DNA from: Sphingomonas prati
Lineage (GTDB): Bacteria > Pseudomonadota > Alphaproteobacteria > Sphingomonadales > Sphingomonadaceae
Length of the DNA: 64,000 nt
Assembly: GCF_014643515.1 (NCBI RefSeq)
Contig: NZ_BMJP01000004.1
Coordinates: 62,001-126,000, forward strand
Direction: 5' to 3'
The position numbers and the translations under genes are program-made. The notes beneath the pieces are model-generated. The model worked only from the letters and a program-made list of their open reading frames with translations, did no database searches and was not told where the DNA came from. Position 1 is the stretch's first letter. Every line of letters begins with the position of its first letter. Shown here piece by piece: positions 44,595 through 52,859 of this stretch.

Positions 44595-45406
44595 TGACAG
44601 AGACTTCCCTCAACGACCGCGCCGATAAACAGCAGGCCGCCCATGGCGGCACGCTGAAGATGACGGCGCGCGATGTCGACGTGTTCTACGGTACGAAACA
44701 GGCGATCAAGAACGTCTCGATCGACGTGACGCAGGAGAATGTGACGGCCTTCATCGGCCCGTCGGGCTGCGGCAAGTCCACCTTCCTGCGCACGCTGAAC
44801 CGCATGAACGACACCGTGGCCTCGGCCCGAGTCACCGGCGATATCACACTCGACGGCAAGGACATCTACGGCGCCGACATGGACGTGGTGCAGCTCCGCG
44901 CCCGCGTCGGCATGGTGTTCCAGAAGCCGAACCCCTTCCCCAAATCGATCTACGAAAACGTCGCCTACGGCCCGCGCATCCACGGCCTCGCCAGCGCAAA
45001 GCCCGACATGGACGCGATCGTCGAGAAATCGCTCCGCCGCGCCGGCCTGTGGGAGGAGGTCAAGGACCGCCTGACCGACAGCGGCACGGCCCTGTCCGGC
45101 GGCCAGCAGCAGCGGCTCTGCATCGCGCGCGCGATCGCCGTCGATCCGGAGGTCATCCTGATGGACGAACCCTGCTCGGCACTCGATCCGATCGCCACCG
45201 CCAAGATCGAGGAACTGATCCACGAACTGCGCGGCCGCTACGCGATCGTCATCGTCACGCACAACATGCAGCAGGCGGCACGAGTTAGCCAAAAGACGGC
45301 CTTTTTCCACCTGGGAACGCTCGTGGAATATGGCGACACGTCCGATATTTTCACAAATCCCCGCCAAACGCGGACCAAGGATTACATCACCGGCCGCTAC
45401 GGCTGA
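44594..45406 (+). CDS. pstB: Phosphate ABC transporter ATP-binding protein PstB
   Basis: About 270 residues from ATG 44594, which overlaps the pstA stop by one base (TGATG); GTG 44591 is possible. Walker [10 protein letters not shown] near residue 50, Q-loop [20 protein letters not shown] (the PstB-specific wording), signature LSGGQQQR, Walker [14 protein letters not shown] and the switch His in THNMQQA are all intact. It energises high-affinity phosphate uptake and, with PhoU, sets PhoR activity. Confidence 0.97.
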   Translation: MTETSLNDRADKQQAAHGGTLKMTARDVDVFYGTKQAIKNVSIDVTQENVTAFIGPSGCGKSTFLRTLNRMNDTVASARVTGDITLDGKDIYGADMDVVQLRARVGMVFQKPNPFPKSIYENVAYGPRIHGLASAKPDMDAIVEKSLRRAGLWEEVKDRLTDSGTALSGGQQQRLCIARAIAVDPEVILMDEPCSALDPIATAKIEELIHELRGRYAIVIVTHNMQQAARVSQKTAFFHLGTLVEYGDTSDIFTNPRQTRTKDYITGRYG

Positions 45407-45417
45407 GGAGCGACGAC

Positions 45418-46119
45418 ATGGTCACGGGGCATACGGTCAAGGCATTCGACGACGAACTCGGGCAGCTTCGCGCGCTGGTGTCCGAAATGGGCGGCCTGGC
45501 CGAGGCCGCCATATCGGAGGCGATCCAGTCGCTCGTTCGGCGTGACCTGGGCGGTGCGGCGCGCGTCGTCGATCAGGATCGCCGGATCGACGAGATCGAG
45601 GCACAGATCGAGCGCGAGGTCGTCCGGATGATCGCGCTGCGTGCCCCGATGGCCGACGATCTGCGCGAGATCCTGGCCGCGATGAAGATCAGCAGCGTCA
45701 TCGAACGGATCGGCGACTACGCCAAGAACATCGCGAAACGCGTGCCGCTGCTCCAGGACGCCCGCGGCCTCGAACCGCTGTCGATCCTGCCGTCGATGGC
45801 GCGGCTCGTGTCCGAAATGGTCCACAACGTGCTCGACGCATTCGTGGCACGCGATCCGAAAGCGGCGCTCGCGGTCTGCGAAAGCGACCGCGCGGTCGAC
45901 GATTTCTACAACAGCCTGTTCCGCACGCTGCTCACCTACATGCTCGAAAATCCGCACACCATCACCTCGGCGACGCATCTGCTGTTCATCGCCAAGAACC
46001 TGGAACGGATCGGCGATCATGCCACCAACGTCGCCGAAATGGTCTATTTCGCCGCGACCGGCCGACAGATGGTCGAACGCGCCAAGGGCGACGACACCCT
46101 CATCCCGGTGAAGGAATAA
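45418..46119 (+). CDS. phoU: Phosphate signaling complex protein PhoU
   Basis: 233 residues, two three-helix PhoU repeats. Metal-binding E/DxxxD-type motifs occur as RVVDQDRRIDEIEAQIE near residue 50 and DRAVDDFYNSLF near residue 160; IAKNLERIGDHATNVAE near residue 200 is the strongest family signature. It keeps PhoR off when phosphate is plentiful and restrains the Pst transporter. It lies 11 bases after pstB, before phoB. Confidence 0.96.
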   Translation: MVTGHTVKAFDDELGQLRALVSEMGGLAEAAISEAIQSLVRRDLGGAARVVDQDRRIDEIEAQIEREVVRMIALRAPMADDLREILAAMKISSVIERIGDYAKNIAKRVPLLQDARGLEPLSILPSMARLVSEMVHNVLDAFVARDPKAALAVCESDRAVDDFYNSLFRTLLTYMLENPHTITSATHLLFIAKNLERIGDHATNVAEMVYFAATGRQMVERAKGDDTLIPVKE

Positions 46120-46123
46120 CATC

Positions 46124-46822
46124 ATGGCCCGCGCCCGCCTCCTGCTGGTCGAAGACGATGCCGCCCTTGCCGAACTGCTGATCTGGCATTTCAAGCGCGA
46201 GGAATTCGAGGTCGAACATACGCCGGACGGCGAGGAAGCGTTGCTCCTGGCGCGCGAAACCCCGCCCGATCTGGTGCTGCTCGACTGGATGCTCGAAAGC
46301 CTGTCCGGGATCGAGGTCTGCCGCCGCCTGCGCCGCATGCCCGACACCGCCAACGTGCCGATCATCATGCTGACCGCGCGCGGCGAGGAAGAGGACCGCG
46401 TTCGTGGGCTCGAGACCGGCGCGGATGATTATGTGACCAAGCCTTTCTCCCCCCGCGAACTCGTCGCCCGCGTCCAGGCCGTACTGCGCCGCGTGCGGCC
46501 GGCGCTTGCCGGCGAACGGCTGATCTATTCCGATATCGAAATGGACACGGTCAGCCACAAGGTCCGCCGCGACGGCGCTACCGTGCCACTCGGGCCGACG
46601 GAATTCCGGCTGCTGAAGCATTTCCTCGAACATCCCGGCCGCGTCTTCTCGCGCGAACGACTGCTCGACAGCGTGTGGGGCCGCGAAAGCGACATCGAAC
46701 CACGCACCGTTGACGTCCACATCCGCCGCCTGCGGAAGGCGATCAACGGCGAGAACCTGCCCGACATCATCCGCACCGTCCGCTCGGCCGGCTACGCGCT
46801 CGACAGCGAAGGCGCGGTCTGA
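46124..46822 (+). CDS. phoB: Phosphate regulon response regulator PhoB
   Basis: 232 residues. The receiver domain has acidic pocket LVEDD, phospho-acceptor Asp54 in LVLLDWMLE, Thr in MLTARGEEED and Lys in VTKPFSPREL. The OmpR-type winged helix follows, with TEFRLLKHFLEHPGRVFSRE and DVHIRRLRKAI. It activates promoters carrying Pho boxes when phosphorylated by PhoR. It ends the phoR-pstSCAB-phoU-phoB run, where all gaps are shorter than 20 bases. Confidence 0.96.
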   Translation: MARARLLLVEDDAALAELLIWHFKREEFEVEHTPDGEEALLLARETPPDLVLLDWMLESLSGIEVCRRLRRMPDTANVPIIMLTARGEEEDRVRGLETGADDYVTKPFSPRELVARVQAVLRRVRPALAGERLIYSDIEMDTVSHKVRRDGATVPLGPTEFRLLKHFLEHPGRVFSRERLLDSVWGRESDIEPRTVDVHIRRLRKAINGENLPDIIRTVRSAGYALDSEGAV

Positions 46823-46954
46823 CTATCCGGATCGTTAAGGCGGCGTTCACCGTAATATAGCGGGCAGTCAATACTGTCGGAATGCTGACGAGCCCGTTGT
46901 AATTTCGTTCAGCAGCTCGGGTCTATTTCTCTTTTCAACAGGAGAAACAGACCA

Positions 46955-47176
46955 ATGACCTATTTAATGACCAAGCGTGTCCGCCGCCGCTGGACGGACG
47001 AGGAAGACACCGACCTGCGCAACCGCGTCGAGGCCGGCGAACTCCTCCCCGTCATCGCCCGCGCGCTCGACCGCACGCAGATGGCGTGCAGCACCCGCGC
47101 CGAAAGCCTCGGCCTCCGCACCCGCAGCACCGCGCGCCCCGCCCGTGTGGGCATCCATCATGGCACGGAGGCGTGA
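46955..47176 (+). CDS. Small basic protein with SANT/Myb-like helix pattern
   Basis: 73 residues with a clear AGGAGA ribosome site. RRRWTDEEDTDLRNRVEAGE followed by LLPVIARALDRTQMACSTRA resembles a Myb/SANT or homeodomain-like tri-helix (W-T-x-E-E-D start), common in small GcrA-like or SANT proteins of alphaproteobacteria. It may bind DNA. It is alone, 130 bases after phoB. The assignment is by pattern only. Confidence 0.6.
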   Translation: MTYLMTKRVRRRWTDEEDTDLRNRVEAGELLPVIARALDRTQMACSTRAESLGLRTRSTARPARVGIHHGTEA

Positions 47177-47482
47177 GCGGTCGCCCATCGCCCGCGCGCA
47201 GCGACCGCGGGCGGTGGGGTGATGCCCATCCGGATCCCGCCCGCCCCGCCATCACCTGACGCATAACGCGGGTTCGGACGAAACTCATCATGACGTTCGA
47301 AGAACAACGGGCCTCTCACCAAGAAATTAACGATCCTGCAATAGACTCACATGTAAGGATTCGCCTTATGAGGCCCCACCCCGATCGCATGAGCCGGATG
47401 CCATCATGGTGAGGCTCATGTCCGCGCCCGGGACTCGACGGCGTCGGCATGTCGTATTTCGACCCGATCGGTCTGAAATCTC
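47177..47482. other. Non-coding gap of about 300 bases
   Basis: It contains GC-rich sequence with imperfect inverted segments near 47205-47255 (GGTGGGGTGATG against CCGCCATCACC) and a more AT-rich part from 47280, which may hold the promoter of the CAP-domain gene. No gene, tRNA or clear terminator is seen. Confidence 0.5.
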
Positions 47483-47992
47483 ATGACGCTCATACTCCTC
47501 ATGATTGCCGCCTTCTTGCCGCTCACTGGTGGGGTCGAGTCGAGGATCGGAAACCTGGAGCAACGCACCCTGGCGGAACATAATCGCCAACGCGCGATGC
47601 TCCATCTGCAGTCTTTGAAATGGGACCCAGGCCTTGCCCGCGATGCACTATCATGGGCCGAACATCTCGCCCGCGCCGGTTACCTTCAGCATTCCGAGAA
47701 CGATCCCGACGATCCATCACCGCAGGGTGAGAATCTTTGGGCGGGCACCGCCGGTGCATATAGCCTCGGTTCGATGATAGACGCCTGGTCGGTCGAGAAA
47801 CGCAATTATCGAAACGGCGTGTTTCCGGACGTGAGCCGGACCGGCCAGTTGGAGGACGTCGGCCATTACACGCAGATGATCTGGGGCTCGACACGTACGG
47901 TGGGTTGCGCGTTGGCGCGCGGTGGCGGCGACGAGTATTTCGTGTGCCGCTATGCCGAAGGCGGCAACGTCTACGGCCAGAGAGTGTATTGA
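47483..47992 (+). CDS. CAP (SCP/PR1) domain protein, probably secreted
   Basis: 169 residues. A short N-terminal hydrophobic stretch (LILLMIAAFLPLTGG) can serve as signal peptide. CAP signatures follow: EHNRQRAMLHLQSLKWDPGL near residue 32, HSENDP near residue 72, GENLWAG near 84, GHYTQMIWGSTRTVGCA near residue 127, and FVCRYAEGGN at the end. The His/Glu cavity residues are present. Bacterial CAP proteins bind lipids or other ligands outside the cell; the role is unknown. The gene has lower GC than its neighbours. Confidence 0.85.
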   Translation: MTLILLMIAAFLPLTGGVESRIGNLEQRTLAEHNRQRAMLHLQSLKWDPGLARDALSWAEHLARAGYLQHSENDPDDPSPQGENLWAGTAGAYSLGSMIDAWSVEKRNYRNGVFPDVSRTGQLEDVGHYTQMIWGSTRTVGCALARGGGDEYFVCRYAEGGNVYGQRVY

Positions 47993-48137
47993 GCCGCAAA
48001 CCGTCCGAATAGCCATCCTTGATTTACAACCAACCAGCGGCCGCCTGCTCGACCGTTACCTCTTCCCAAGCCCGCTTCCGCCCGCTACTTGACGTTCACG
48101 TAAAGCGTCAGACACGTAACCAGCAGGAGAGTCCGGG

Positions 48138-49034
48138 ATGACCATCAGTTTCGAAGGGCGCGTCGCGATCGTCACGGGGGCGGGCGGTGGCCTCGGCCGG
48201 GCCTATGCGCTCGAACTCGCACGGCGCGGGGCGAAGGTCGTCGTGAACGATCTCGGCGCCGCACGCGACGGCACGGGGCAGAGCGACGCCGCGCTGAAGG
48301 TGGTCGAGGAGATCGAGCAGGCCGGCGGCACCGCGATGGCCAATGGCGGCTCCGTCACCGACGAAGGCCAGATGGTCGAGATGGTCGCCAAGGCCAAGGA
48401 AGCCTGGGGCGCCGTCCACGTCCTGATCAACAATGCCGGCATCCTGCGCGACAAGTCGTTCACCAAGATGACGATGGACGACTGGCGGCTGGTCGTCGAC
48501 GTCCACCTCACCGGCTCCGCCACCGCGACCAAGGCGGTGTGGGACATGATGCGCGAACAGAATTACGGGCGCATCCTGATGACCGCGTCGTCGACCGGGC
48601 TCTACGGCAATTTCGGCCAGGCGAACTACGGCGCGGCCAAGCTCGGCCTCGCCGGTTTCACCAAGACGCTCTACCTCGAAGGCGCCAAGTACAACGTCAA
48701 GGTCAACACGATCGCCCCGGTCGCCGGCACGCGCATGACCGAGGACATCTTCCCGCCGGAAGCGTTCAAGGCGTTCGCCCCGGAAAACGTCGTCCCCGCC
48801 GCACTCTTCCTCGTGTCGGAGGACGCCCCCACCAACCAGATCGTCGGCGCCGGTGCGGGCTTCTTCCACACCGCGCACGTCACGATGACCAAGGGCAAGA
48901 TGCTGTCCGCTGAAGACCGCACCCCCGAGGGCGTCGCCGCGCACTGGGCCGAAATCTCCGACCGCGAGGGCGAGACCGTGCCGAAGTCGGGCGCCGATCA
49001 GTCGATGACGATCCTGCAGTCGCTGCAGGGGTAA
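48138..49034 (+). CDS. SDR family oxidoreductase, MFE-2-like 3-hydroxyacyl-CoA dehydrogenase type
   Basis: 298 residues. The NAD-binding TGAGGGLGRAYALEL near residue 13, NNAGILRD near residue 93, catalytic Ser in MTASSTGLYGNFGQ and YGAAKLG (Tyr/Lys) near residue 157 define a classical SDR. The NDLG(A)ARDGTG wording and the C-terminal extension after residue 250 resemble the dehydrogenase domain of peroxisomal multifunctional enzyme type 2, suggesting beta-oxidation of (R)-hydroxyacyl-CoA. AGGAGAG lies 8 bases before ATG. No other fatty-acid genes are adjacent. Confidence 0.88.
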   Translation: MTISFEGRVAIVTGAGGGLGRAYALELARRGAKVVVNDLGAARDGTGQSDAALKVVEEIEQAGGTAMANGGSVTDEGQMVEMVAKAKEAWGAVHVLINNAGILRDKSFTKMTMDDWRLVVDVHLTGSATATKAVWDMMREQNYGRILMTASSTGLYGNFGQANYGAAKLGLAGFTKTLYLEGAKYNVKVNTIAPVAGTRMTEDIFPPEAFKAFAPENVVPAALFLVSEDAPTNQIVGAGAGFFHTAHVTMTKGKMLSAEDRTPEGVAAHWAEISDREGETVPKSGADQSMTILQSLQG

Positions 49035-49067
49035 AGGCCGTTTGGCTTGAGGCTACGTCGCCCCAGG

Positions 49068-49175
49068 CCAAGCCCCCCACCGTACCCTCCCCGGTGGGGG
49101 GAGGGCTAAGCAGCCCACAAGCCGAACCGAACCCCCTCCCCCCACCGGGGGGAGGGTCGGGGTGGGGGGCTTTGG
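49068..49175. repeat. Large imperfect inverted repeat (about 40-bp arms)
   Basis: The left arm 49068-49105 (CCAAGCCCCCCACC...GGTGGGGGGAGGG) is matched by the inverse complement at 49134-49175, with a few small gaps. Each arm itself contains a CCCCACC/GGTGGGG hairpin. It fills the gap after the SDR gene and resembles a bacterial interspersed mosaic element. Confidence 0.75.
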
Positions 49176-49279
49176 CTGGAGACGACATCGCCTCTGTCCC
49201 GCCCCAAAAACCCACAACCGTATTGCCAAACCAACACAGTGCGCCTACCCCGTAAGCCGAACAAGCGGGGGCCGACCAC

Positions 49280-50380
49280 ATGTACACCGACACAGACCTG
49301 GACGGCGCCGTCGCCGCAGGTGTGCTGACCCCCGAGGCCGCGCTCGCCTTCCGTCGCTACCTCACCGGCACCGCCGGCGACGGTGCCGCGGACGAGGAGC
49401 AGTTCCGCCTCCTCACCGGCTTCAACGACATCTTCGTCGCGATCGCCACGATCCTGCTGCTCTCCGCGCTCGCCTGGATCGGGTCGAGCATCGTGCTGGC
49501 AACCGCTACGGTGGGCGAGGACACCGGCACTTATTATCCGCTGACCCGGACCTTTGCACCGCTCGGCGGGCTTTTCGTCGCCATCGCCGCCTGGGGCCTC
49601 GCCGAATATTTCACTCGCCGCCGCCGCATGGCACTGCCCAGCATCCTGCTGTTGCTCGCCTTCGTCGGCGGCGTCGCCAAGACCGTCGGTGATACCGCCG
49701 CCTGGTTCCTCCCCACGTCGAGCGAGCAGGCGCAGGGCGTCTTGATCGCCCTCTGCGGGCTCAGCGCGGCCGCCGCGGCTTTCGCACACTGGCGCCGCTT
49801 TCACGTCCCGATCACCGTCGCGGCGATCGCGGCCGGTACCGTCGCGGTAGCGATGGGCGTCGCGCTCGCCCTCGTCCCCGCACTCGAATCCTATCTCGCC
49901 GTCGTGGCACTCGTCGCCGGGCTCATCGTGTTCGCGTTCGCGATGCGCTGGGACATGTCGGACACCACCCGCAGCACGCGCCGCGCCGATGTCGCCTTCT
50001 GGCTCCACCTGCTCGCCGCCCCGCTGATCGTCCATCCCATCTTCAAGCTTCTGGGCCTGCTCGATGGCGGCGCGACCGCGGGCGAGGCGGTCGTGGTGAT
50101 CGTGCTCTACATCCTGCTCGGCATCGTCGCACTCGCGGTCGACCGCCGCGCGCTGATGGTCTCCGCGCTGTTCTACGTGCTCTACGCGCTCGCGACGCTA
50201 TTCCGGGAGTTCGGCGCGATCAGCCTGAACCTGGCGCTCACCGGCCTCGTGATCGGCTCCGCGCTGCTGCTGCTCTCCGCCTTCTGGCACGGCGCCCGCG
50301 CCGCGATCGTCAACCGACTGTCGGAAAGCCTGCGCCGCCGCCTGCCCGCGGTGTCGGGCCGAAAGCCTGCGCTGGTCTGA
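49280..50380 (+). CDS. Multi-pass membrane protein of unknown function
   Basis: 366 residues. The N-terminal 45 residues are soluble and helical (LDGAVAAGVLTPEAALAFRR), followed by about ten membrane helices, for example AIATILLLSALAWIGSSIVL and ITVAAIAAGTVAVAMGVALA, and a basic C-terminal tail. The shape, a short helical head then many short helices, recalls DUF2157-type proteins, but I do not recognise a firm family. It is a solitary gene between two repeat elements, with ATG at 49280. Confidence 0.75.
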   Translation: MYTDTDLDGAVAAGVLTPEAALAFRRYLTGTAGDGAADEEQFRLLTGFNDIFVAIATILLLSALAWIGSSIVLATATVGEDTGTYYPLTRTFAPLGGLFVAIAAWGLAEYFTRRRRMALPSILLLLAFVGGVAKTVGDTAAWFLPTSSEQAQGVLIALCGLSAAAAAFAHWRRFHVPITVAAIAAGTVAVAMGVALALVPALESYLAVVALVAGLIVFAFAMRWDMSDTTRSTRRADVAFWLHLLAAPLIVHPIFKLLGLLDGGATAGEAVVVIVLYILLGIVALAVDRRALMVSALFYVLYALATLFREFGAISLNLALTGLVIGSALLLLSAFWHGARAAIVNRLSESLRRRLPAVSGRKPALV

Positions 50381-50392
50381 GAAACCCGTCGT

Positions 50393-50409
50393 CCCGGACC
50401 CGGTCCGGG
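50393..50409. repeat. Short GC dyad, CCCGGACC / GGTCCGGG
   Basis: A perfect 8-bp inverted repeat with a single central base lies between two convergent genes. A related sequence (GTCCGGGACTTGATCCGGGAC) occurs in the gap near 62553-62573. Confidence 0.6.
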
Positions 50410-50420
50410 CCGACAGCGAC

Positions 50421-50759
50421 CTACTCCGCGACCAGCTTCAGCAGCTTCCGCTCGATCGGCGCCAGGATCGGGGCAAGCTCATGCCCGCGCTTCAGCACCG
50501 TCCCGCCCTCGCCGATCAGCGCATACATGCCCTGCCGCCCGCGCAGGGCCGGGCGCTTCTCGATCCGATATTCCGGCCGCTCGGTCGCGCGCCGAAATGC
50601 GGAGAAGGCCGCCACCTCGGACCCCATCTCGATCGCATAGTCGCGCCAGTTCCCCGCCGACACCATCCGCCCGTACAGGTCGAGGATCCGCATCATCTCG
50701 GCCCGTTCGAACGCGACCTGCGTCACGCGGCGTTCGGGAAAGGGCGTCACGACCCCCAT
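50421..50759 (-). CDS. DUF2794 domain-containing protein
   Basis: 112 residues matching the alphaproteobacterial DUF2794 family by length and wording: FERAEMMRILDLYGRMVSAG, WRDYAIEM and PEYRIEKRPALRGRQGMYAL. It is a small soluble alpha/beta protein of unknown function. It lies 25 bases after cysE on the same strand and may be co-transcribed with it. Confidence 0.88.
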   Translation of the reverse strand: MGVVTPFPERRVTQVAFERAEMMRILDLYGRMVSAGNWRDYAIEMGSEVAAFSAFRRATERPEYRIEKRPALRGRQGMYALIGEGGTVLKRGHELAPILAPIERKLLKLVAE

Positions 50760-50784
50760 CAGAGGGCCCGTCCCACATCATGCA

Positions 50785-51477
50785 TCATCCGACGTCGCGC
50801 TCCTGCGGCTGCCGCGCATCGCGCTCGGCCAGCAGATCGCCGACGGTCGCCCGCATCCGCTCGAGTTCGCAGCGCATGATCTCCAGCTTCTGCGTCGCCT
50901 GGTCATATTGCTCGGTGCACGGCGTGCCATAGGGGGTGAAGCCGCGCGCCTTCTCGGTCGCGTCCATCGGCATCGGCTTCGCAGGAATCCCGACCATCAC
51001 CGCCCCCGGCGCGACCGTCTTGGTCACCACCGCATTCGCGCCGATCCGCGCGCGCGTGCCCACCGTGATCGGCCCCAGGATCGCCGCACCCAAGCTGACG
51101 ATCACGCCGTCCTCCAGCGTCGGGTGCCGCTTGCCGGCCATCCCGTTGGTTGGGTTCGTGCCCCCCAGGGTCGCCCCTTGATAGATCGTGACGTCGTCGC
51201 CGATCTCCGCGGTCTCGCCGATCACCACGAAACCGTGATCGATGAACAGGTTGCGCCCGATCTTGGCACCCGGATGGATGTCGATCGCGGTCAGGAACCG
51301 CGCGACATGGTTCACGAACCGCGCTGCGAACCACATCTCGCCTTCGTACAGCCAGTGCGCCACGCGGTGCAGCCCGACCGCCAGCGTCCCCGGGTACAGC
51401 AGGATCTCCCACTGCGACCGGGGCGCCGGATCGCGCGCCTTGATCGACTGTAGATAGTCGGCAAGCCGGGTCAGCAT
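50785..51477 (-). CDS. cysE: Serine O-acetyltransferase (EpsC/CysE)
   Basis: 230 residues, the short form. The N-terminal helical part ends near IHPGAKIGRNLFIDHGFVVI, where the active-site His sits. The left-handed beta-helix follows with GDDVTIYQGATLGGTNP and DGVIVSLGAAILGPITVG. The C-terminal tail is coiled-coil-like (EIMRCELERMRATVGDLLAE) instead of the usual CysK-binding Ile tail. It makes O-acetylserine from serine and acetyl-CoA for cysteine synthesis. Confidence 0.92.
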   Translation of the reverse strand: MLTRLADYLQSIKARDPAPRSQWEILLYPGTLAVGLHRVAHWLYEGEMWFAARFVNHVARFLTAIDIHPGAKIGRNLFIDHGFVVIGETAEIGDDVTIYQGATLGGTNPTNGMAGKRHPTLEDGVIVSLGAAILGPITVGTRARIGANAVVTKTVAPGAVMVGIPAKPMPMDATEKARGFTPYGTPCTEQYDQATQKLEIMRCELERMRATVGDLLAERDARQPQERDVG

Positions 51478-51555
51478 CGGCGGTCTCCGGGACGGGTCAT
51501 GATGGGCAATATATGCCCCGCCCCGGCATTTACGAGTCGCTTCAGGCTGCAGCCG

Positions 51556-52077
51556 TCACGCCATCGTGGCGTGCACGGTGGCCAGCGCGGTCATCACCGC
51601 ACCGATGCGCGCTGCGGCCTGGATGATCTCCGCGTTCACGCCGTGCTGCTTCAGCACCTTTTCATGGCTGTCGATGCACATGCCGCAACCGTTCTGCGCG
51701 GACACCGCCAGGCTGAACAGCTCGAAATCGGCCTTGTCGATGCCGGGGTTGGCGATCACGTTCATGCGCAGCTTGGCGGGCATCTGGCCATATTCCGCGT
51801 TCGATGCGAGGTGGACGAACCGGTAATAGACATTGTTCATCGCCATCACCGCGGCCGCCGCACGCGCGCCGTTGGCGGCTTCGGGGGTCAGCTTGCCGGC
51901 CGCGTCGGCCTCCACGGCCTCCACCAGCGGGCGGTAACCGGAACCGTGCGCGCAGGCGAGCAGCAGGCCCCACTTGCGCTGGTCGCCCAGCGTCTGGTCG
52001 TTGACCAGCGACCCCGCGTTCAGGCGGATGTCCTTGGCATAATCGGGCAGCGTATCGGCAAAGGCCTTGAGCGACAT
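51556..52077 (-). CDS. ahpD: Alkyl hydroperoxide reductase AhpD (carboxymuconolactone decarboxylase family)
   Basis: 173 residues. The catalytic CxxC is Cys131-Cys134 in NGCGMCIDSHEK, with His138 and a Glu at about residue 119, matching the mycobacterial AhpD layout of Cys130/Cys133/His137. AhpD passes electrons from lipoylated E2 subunits of 2-oxoacid dehydrogenases to AhpC. It is located just after ahpC on the same strand, separated by a GC hairpin. No ahpF is present in the window. Confidence 0.94.
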   Translation of the reverse strand: MSLKAFADTLPDYAKDIRLNAGSLVNDQTLGDQRKWGLLLACAHGSGYRPLVEAVEADAAGKLTPEAANGARAAAAVMAMNNVYYRFVHLASNAEYGQMPAKLRMNVIANPGIDKADFELFSLAVSAQNGCGMCIDSHEKVLKQHGVNAEIIQAAARIGAVMTALATVHATMA

Positions 52078-52142
52078 GGGATGTTCCTTGTTCGTCGGGC
52101 AAAAAGAAAGGCGCGGAGGTCATGCCCCCCGCGCCCCGCTTG

Positions 52143-52176
52143 GCGGACGCCCGGCCGGGTCGGCCCCGGCGTCCGC
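52143..52176 (-). other. GC-rich hairpin between ahpC and ahpD
   Basis: GCGGACGCC at 52143-52151 pairs with GGCGTCCGC at 52168-52176. The internal GC-rich segment can extend the stem. There is no T-tract, so it may stabilise the ahpC message or reduce read-through into ahpD rather than terminate fully. Confidence 0.5.
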
Positions 52177-52188
52177 ATCATGTTGGGG

Positions 52189-52731
52189 TCAGGCGGCCGG
52201 GCGCAGGACCTCGTCCTCGGGCGTCCAGTTGCACGGGCACAGTTCGTCGGTCTGCAACGCGTCGAGCACGCGCAGCGCCTCCTGCGGGTTGCGGCCGACG
52301 TTCAGGCCGTTGACCGTCACGTGCTGGATGATGTTGTCCGGATCGATGATGAACGTCGCGCGGTACGCAACGCCCTCTTCCGGGTGGACGATGCCGAGTG
52401 CGGTCGCCAGCTTCTTGCCGTTGTCGGCGATCCACGGGAAGTCCGCCGCGGCCAGCCGCTCGTCCGACTTGCGCCATGCGAAGTGGACGTGCGTCGTGTC
52501 GGTCGATGCACCGATCAGCACGGCGTCTCGATCCGCGAAATCGGACTTCAGGTCGGCATAACCGACGATCTCGGTCGGGCAGACGAACGTGAAGTCCTTC
52601 GGCCAGAAGAACAGGATCTTCCACTTGCCGTCCTTCTTGCCCAGGTCGATCGTTTCGTCCGCGGGCAGCGCGGAGACCCCCTGCTGGACGGGCAGAACGA
52701 ATTCGGGAAGCTTGTCACCAACGGTCAGCAT
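52189..52731 (-). CDS. ahpC: Alkyl hydroperoxide reductase AhpC (2-Cys peroxiredoxin, three-cysteine type)
   Basis: 180 residues. Peroxidatic Cys51 lies in FTFVCPTEI, with the Arg in the GVAYRATFIID region. The C-terminus has CPCNW (Cys165 and Cys167), the paired resolving cysteines seen in Mycobacterium tuberculosis AhpC rather than the single resolving Cys of E. coli. It reduces hydrogen peroxide, organic peroxides and peroxynitrite. It lies upstream of ahpD and divergent from oxyR, so regulation by OxyR is expected. Confidence 0.95.
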   Translation of the reverse strand: MLTVGDKLPEFVLPVQQGVSALPADETIDLGKKDGKWKILFFWPKDFTFVCPTEIVGYADLKSDFADRDAVLIGASTDTTHVHFAWRKSDERLAAADFPWIADNGKKLATALGIVHPEEGVAYRATFIIDPDNIIQHVTVNGLNVGRNPQEALRVLDALQTDELCPCNWTPEDEVLRPAA

Positions 52732-52859
52732 GGCGATTTTCCTAATTTATTGAATGGGATGCGCCGCCTGTCCCCAGCGGCTTGCTGCAGTGCAATAACG
52801 TTTGCACCAGATGTAGCAAATCGATTATTCCAACGACGCATGATCGACGGAGACGATCG
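52732..52859. promoter_or_regulatory. oxyR-ahpC divergent control region
   Basis: The 128-base AT-richer gap contains TGCAATAACGTTTGCA near 52793-52808 (TGCAA/TTGCA arms) and further ATCGAT-centred symmetry near 52820. I infer that OxyR binds here to control both directions. No exact four-part ATAG-N7-CTAT pattern is visible. The GGAG before oxyR and TTAGGAAAA before ahpC are ribosome sites. Confidence 0.5.

Noticed and set aside
47205-47255. Imperfect inverted GC segments after the SANT-like gene
   Set aside because: The arms do not align without several gaps and no T-tract follows, so neither a terminator nor a repeat family could be claimed.
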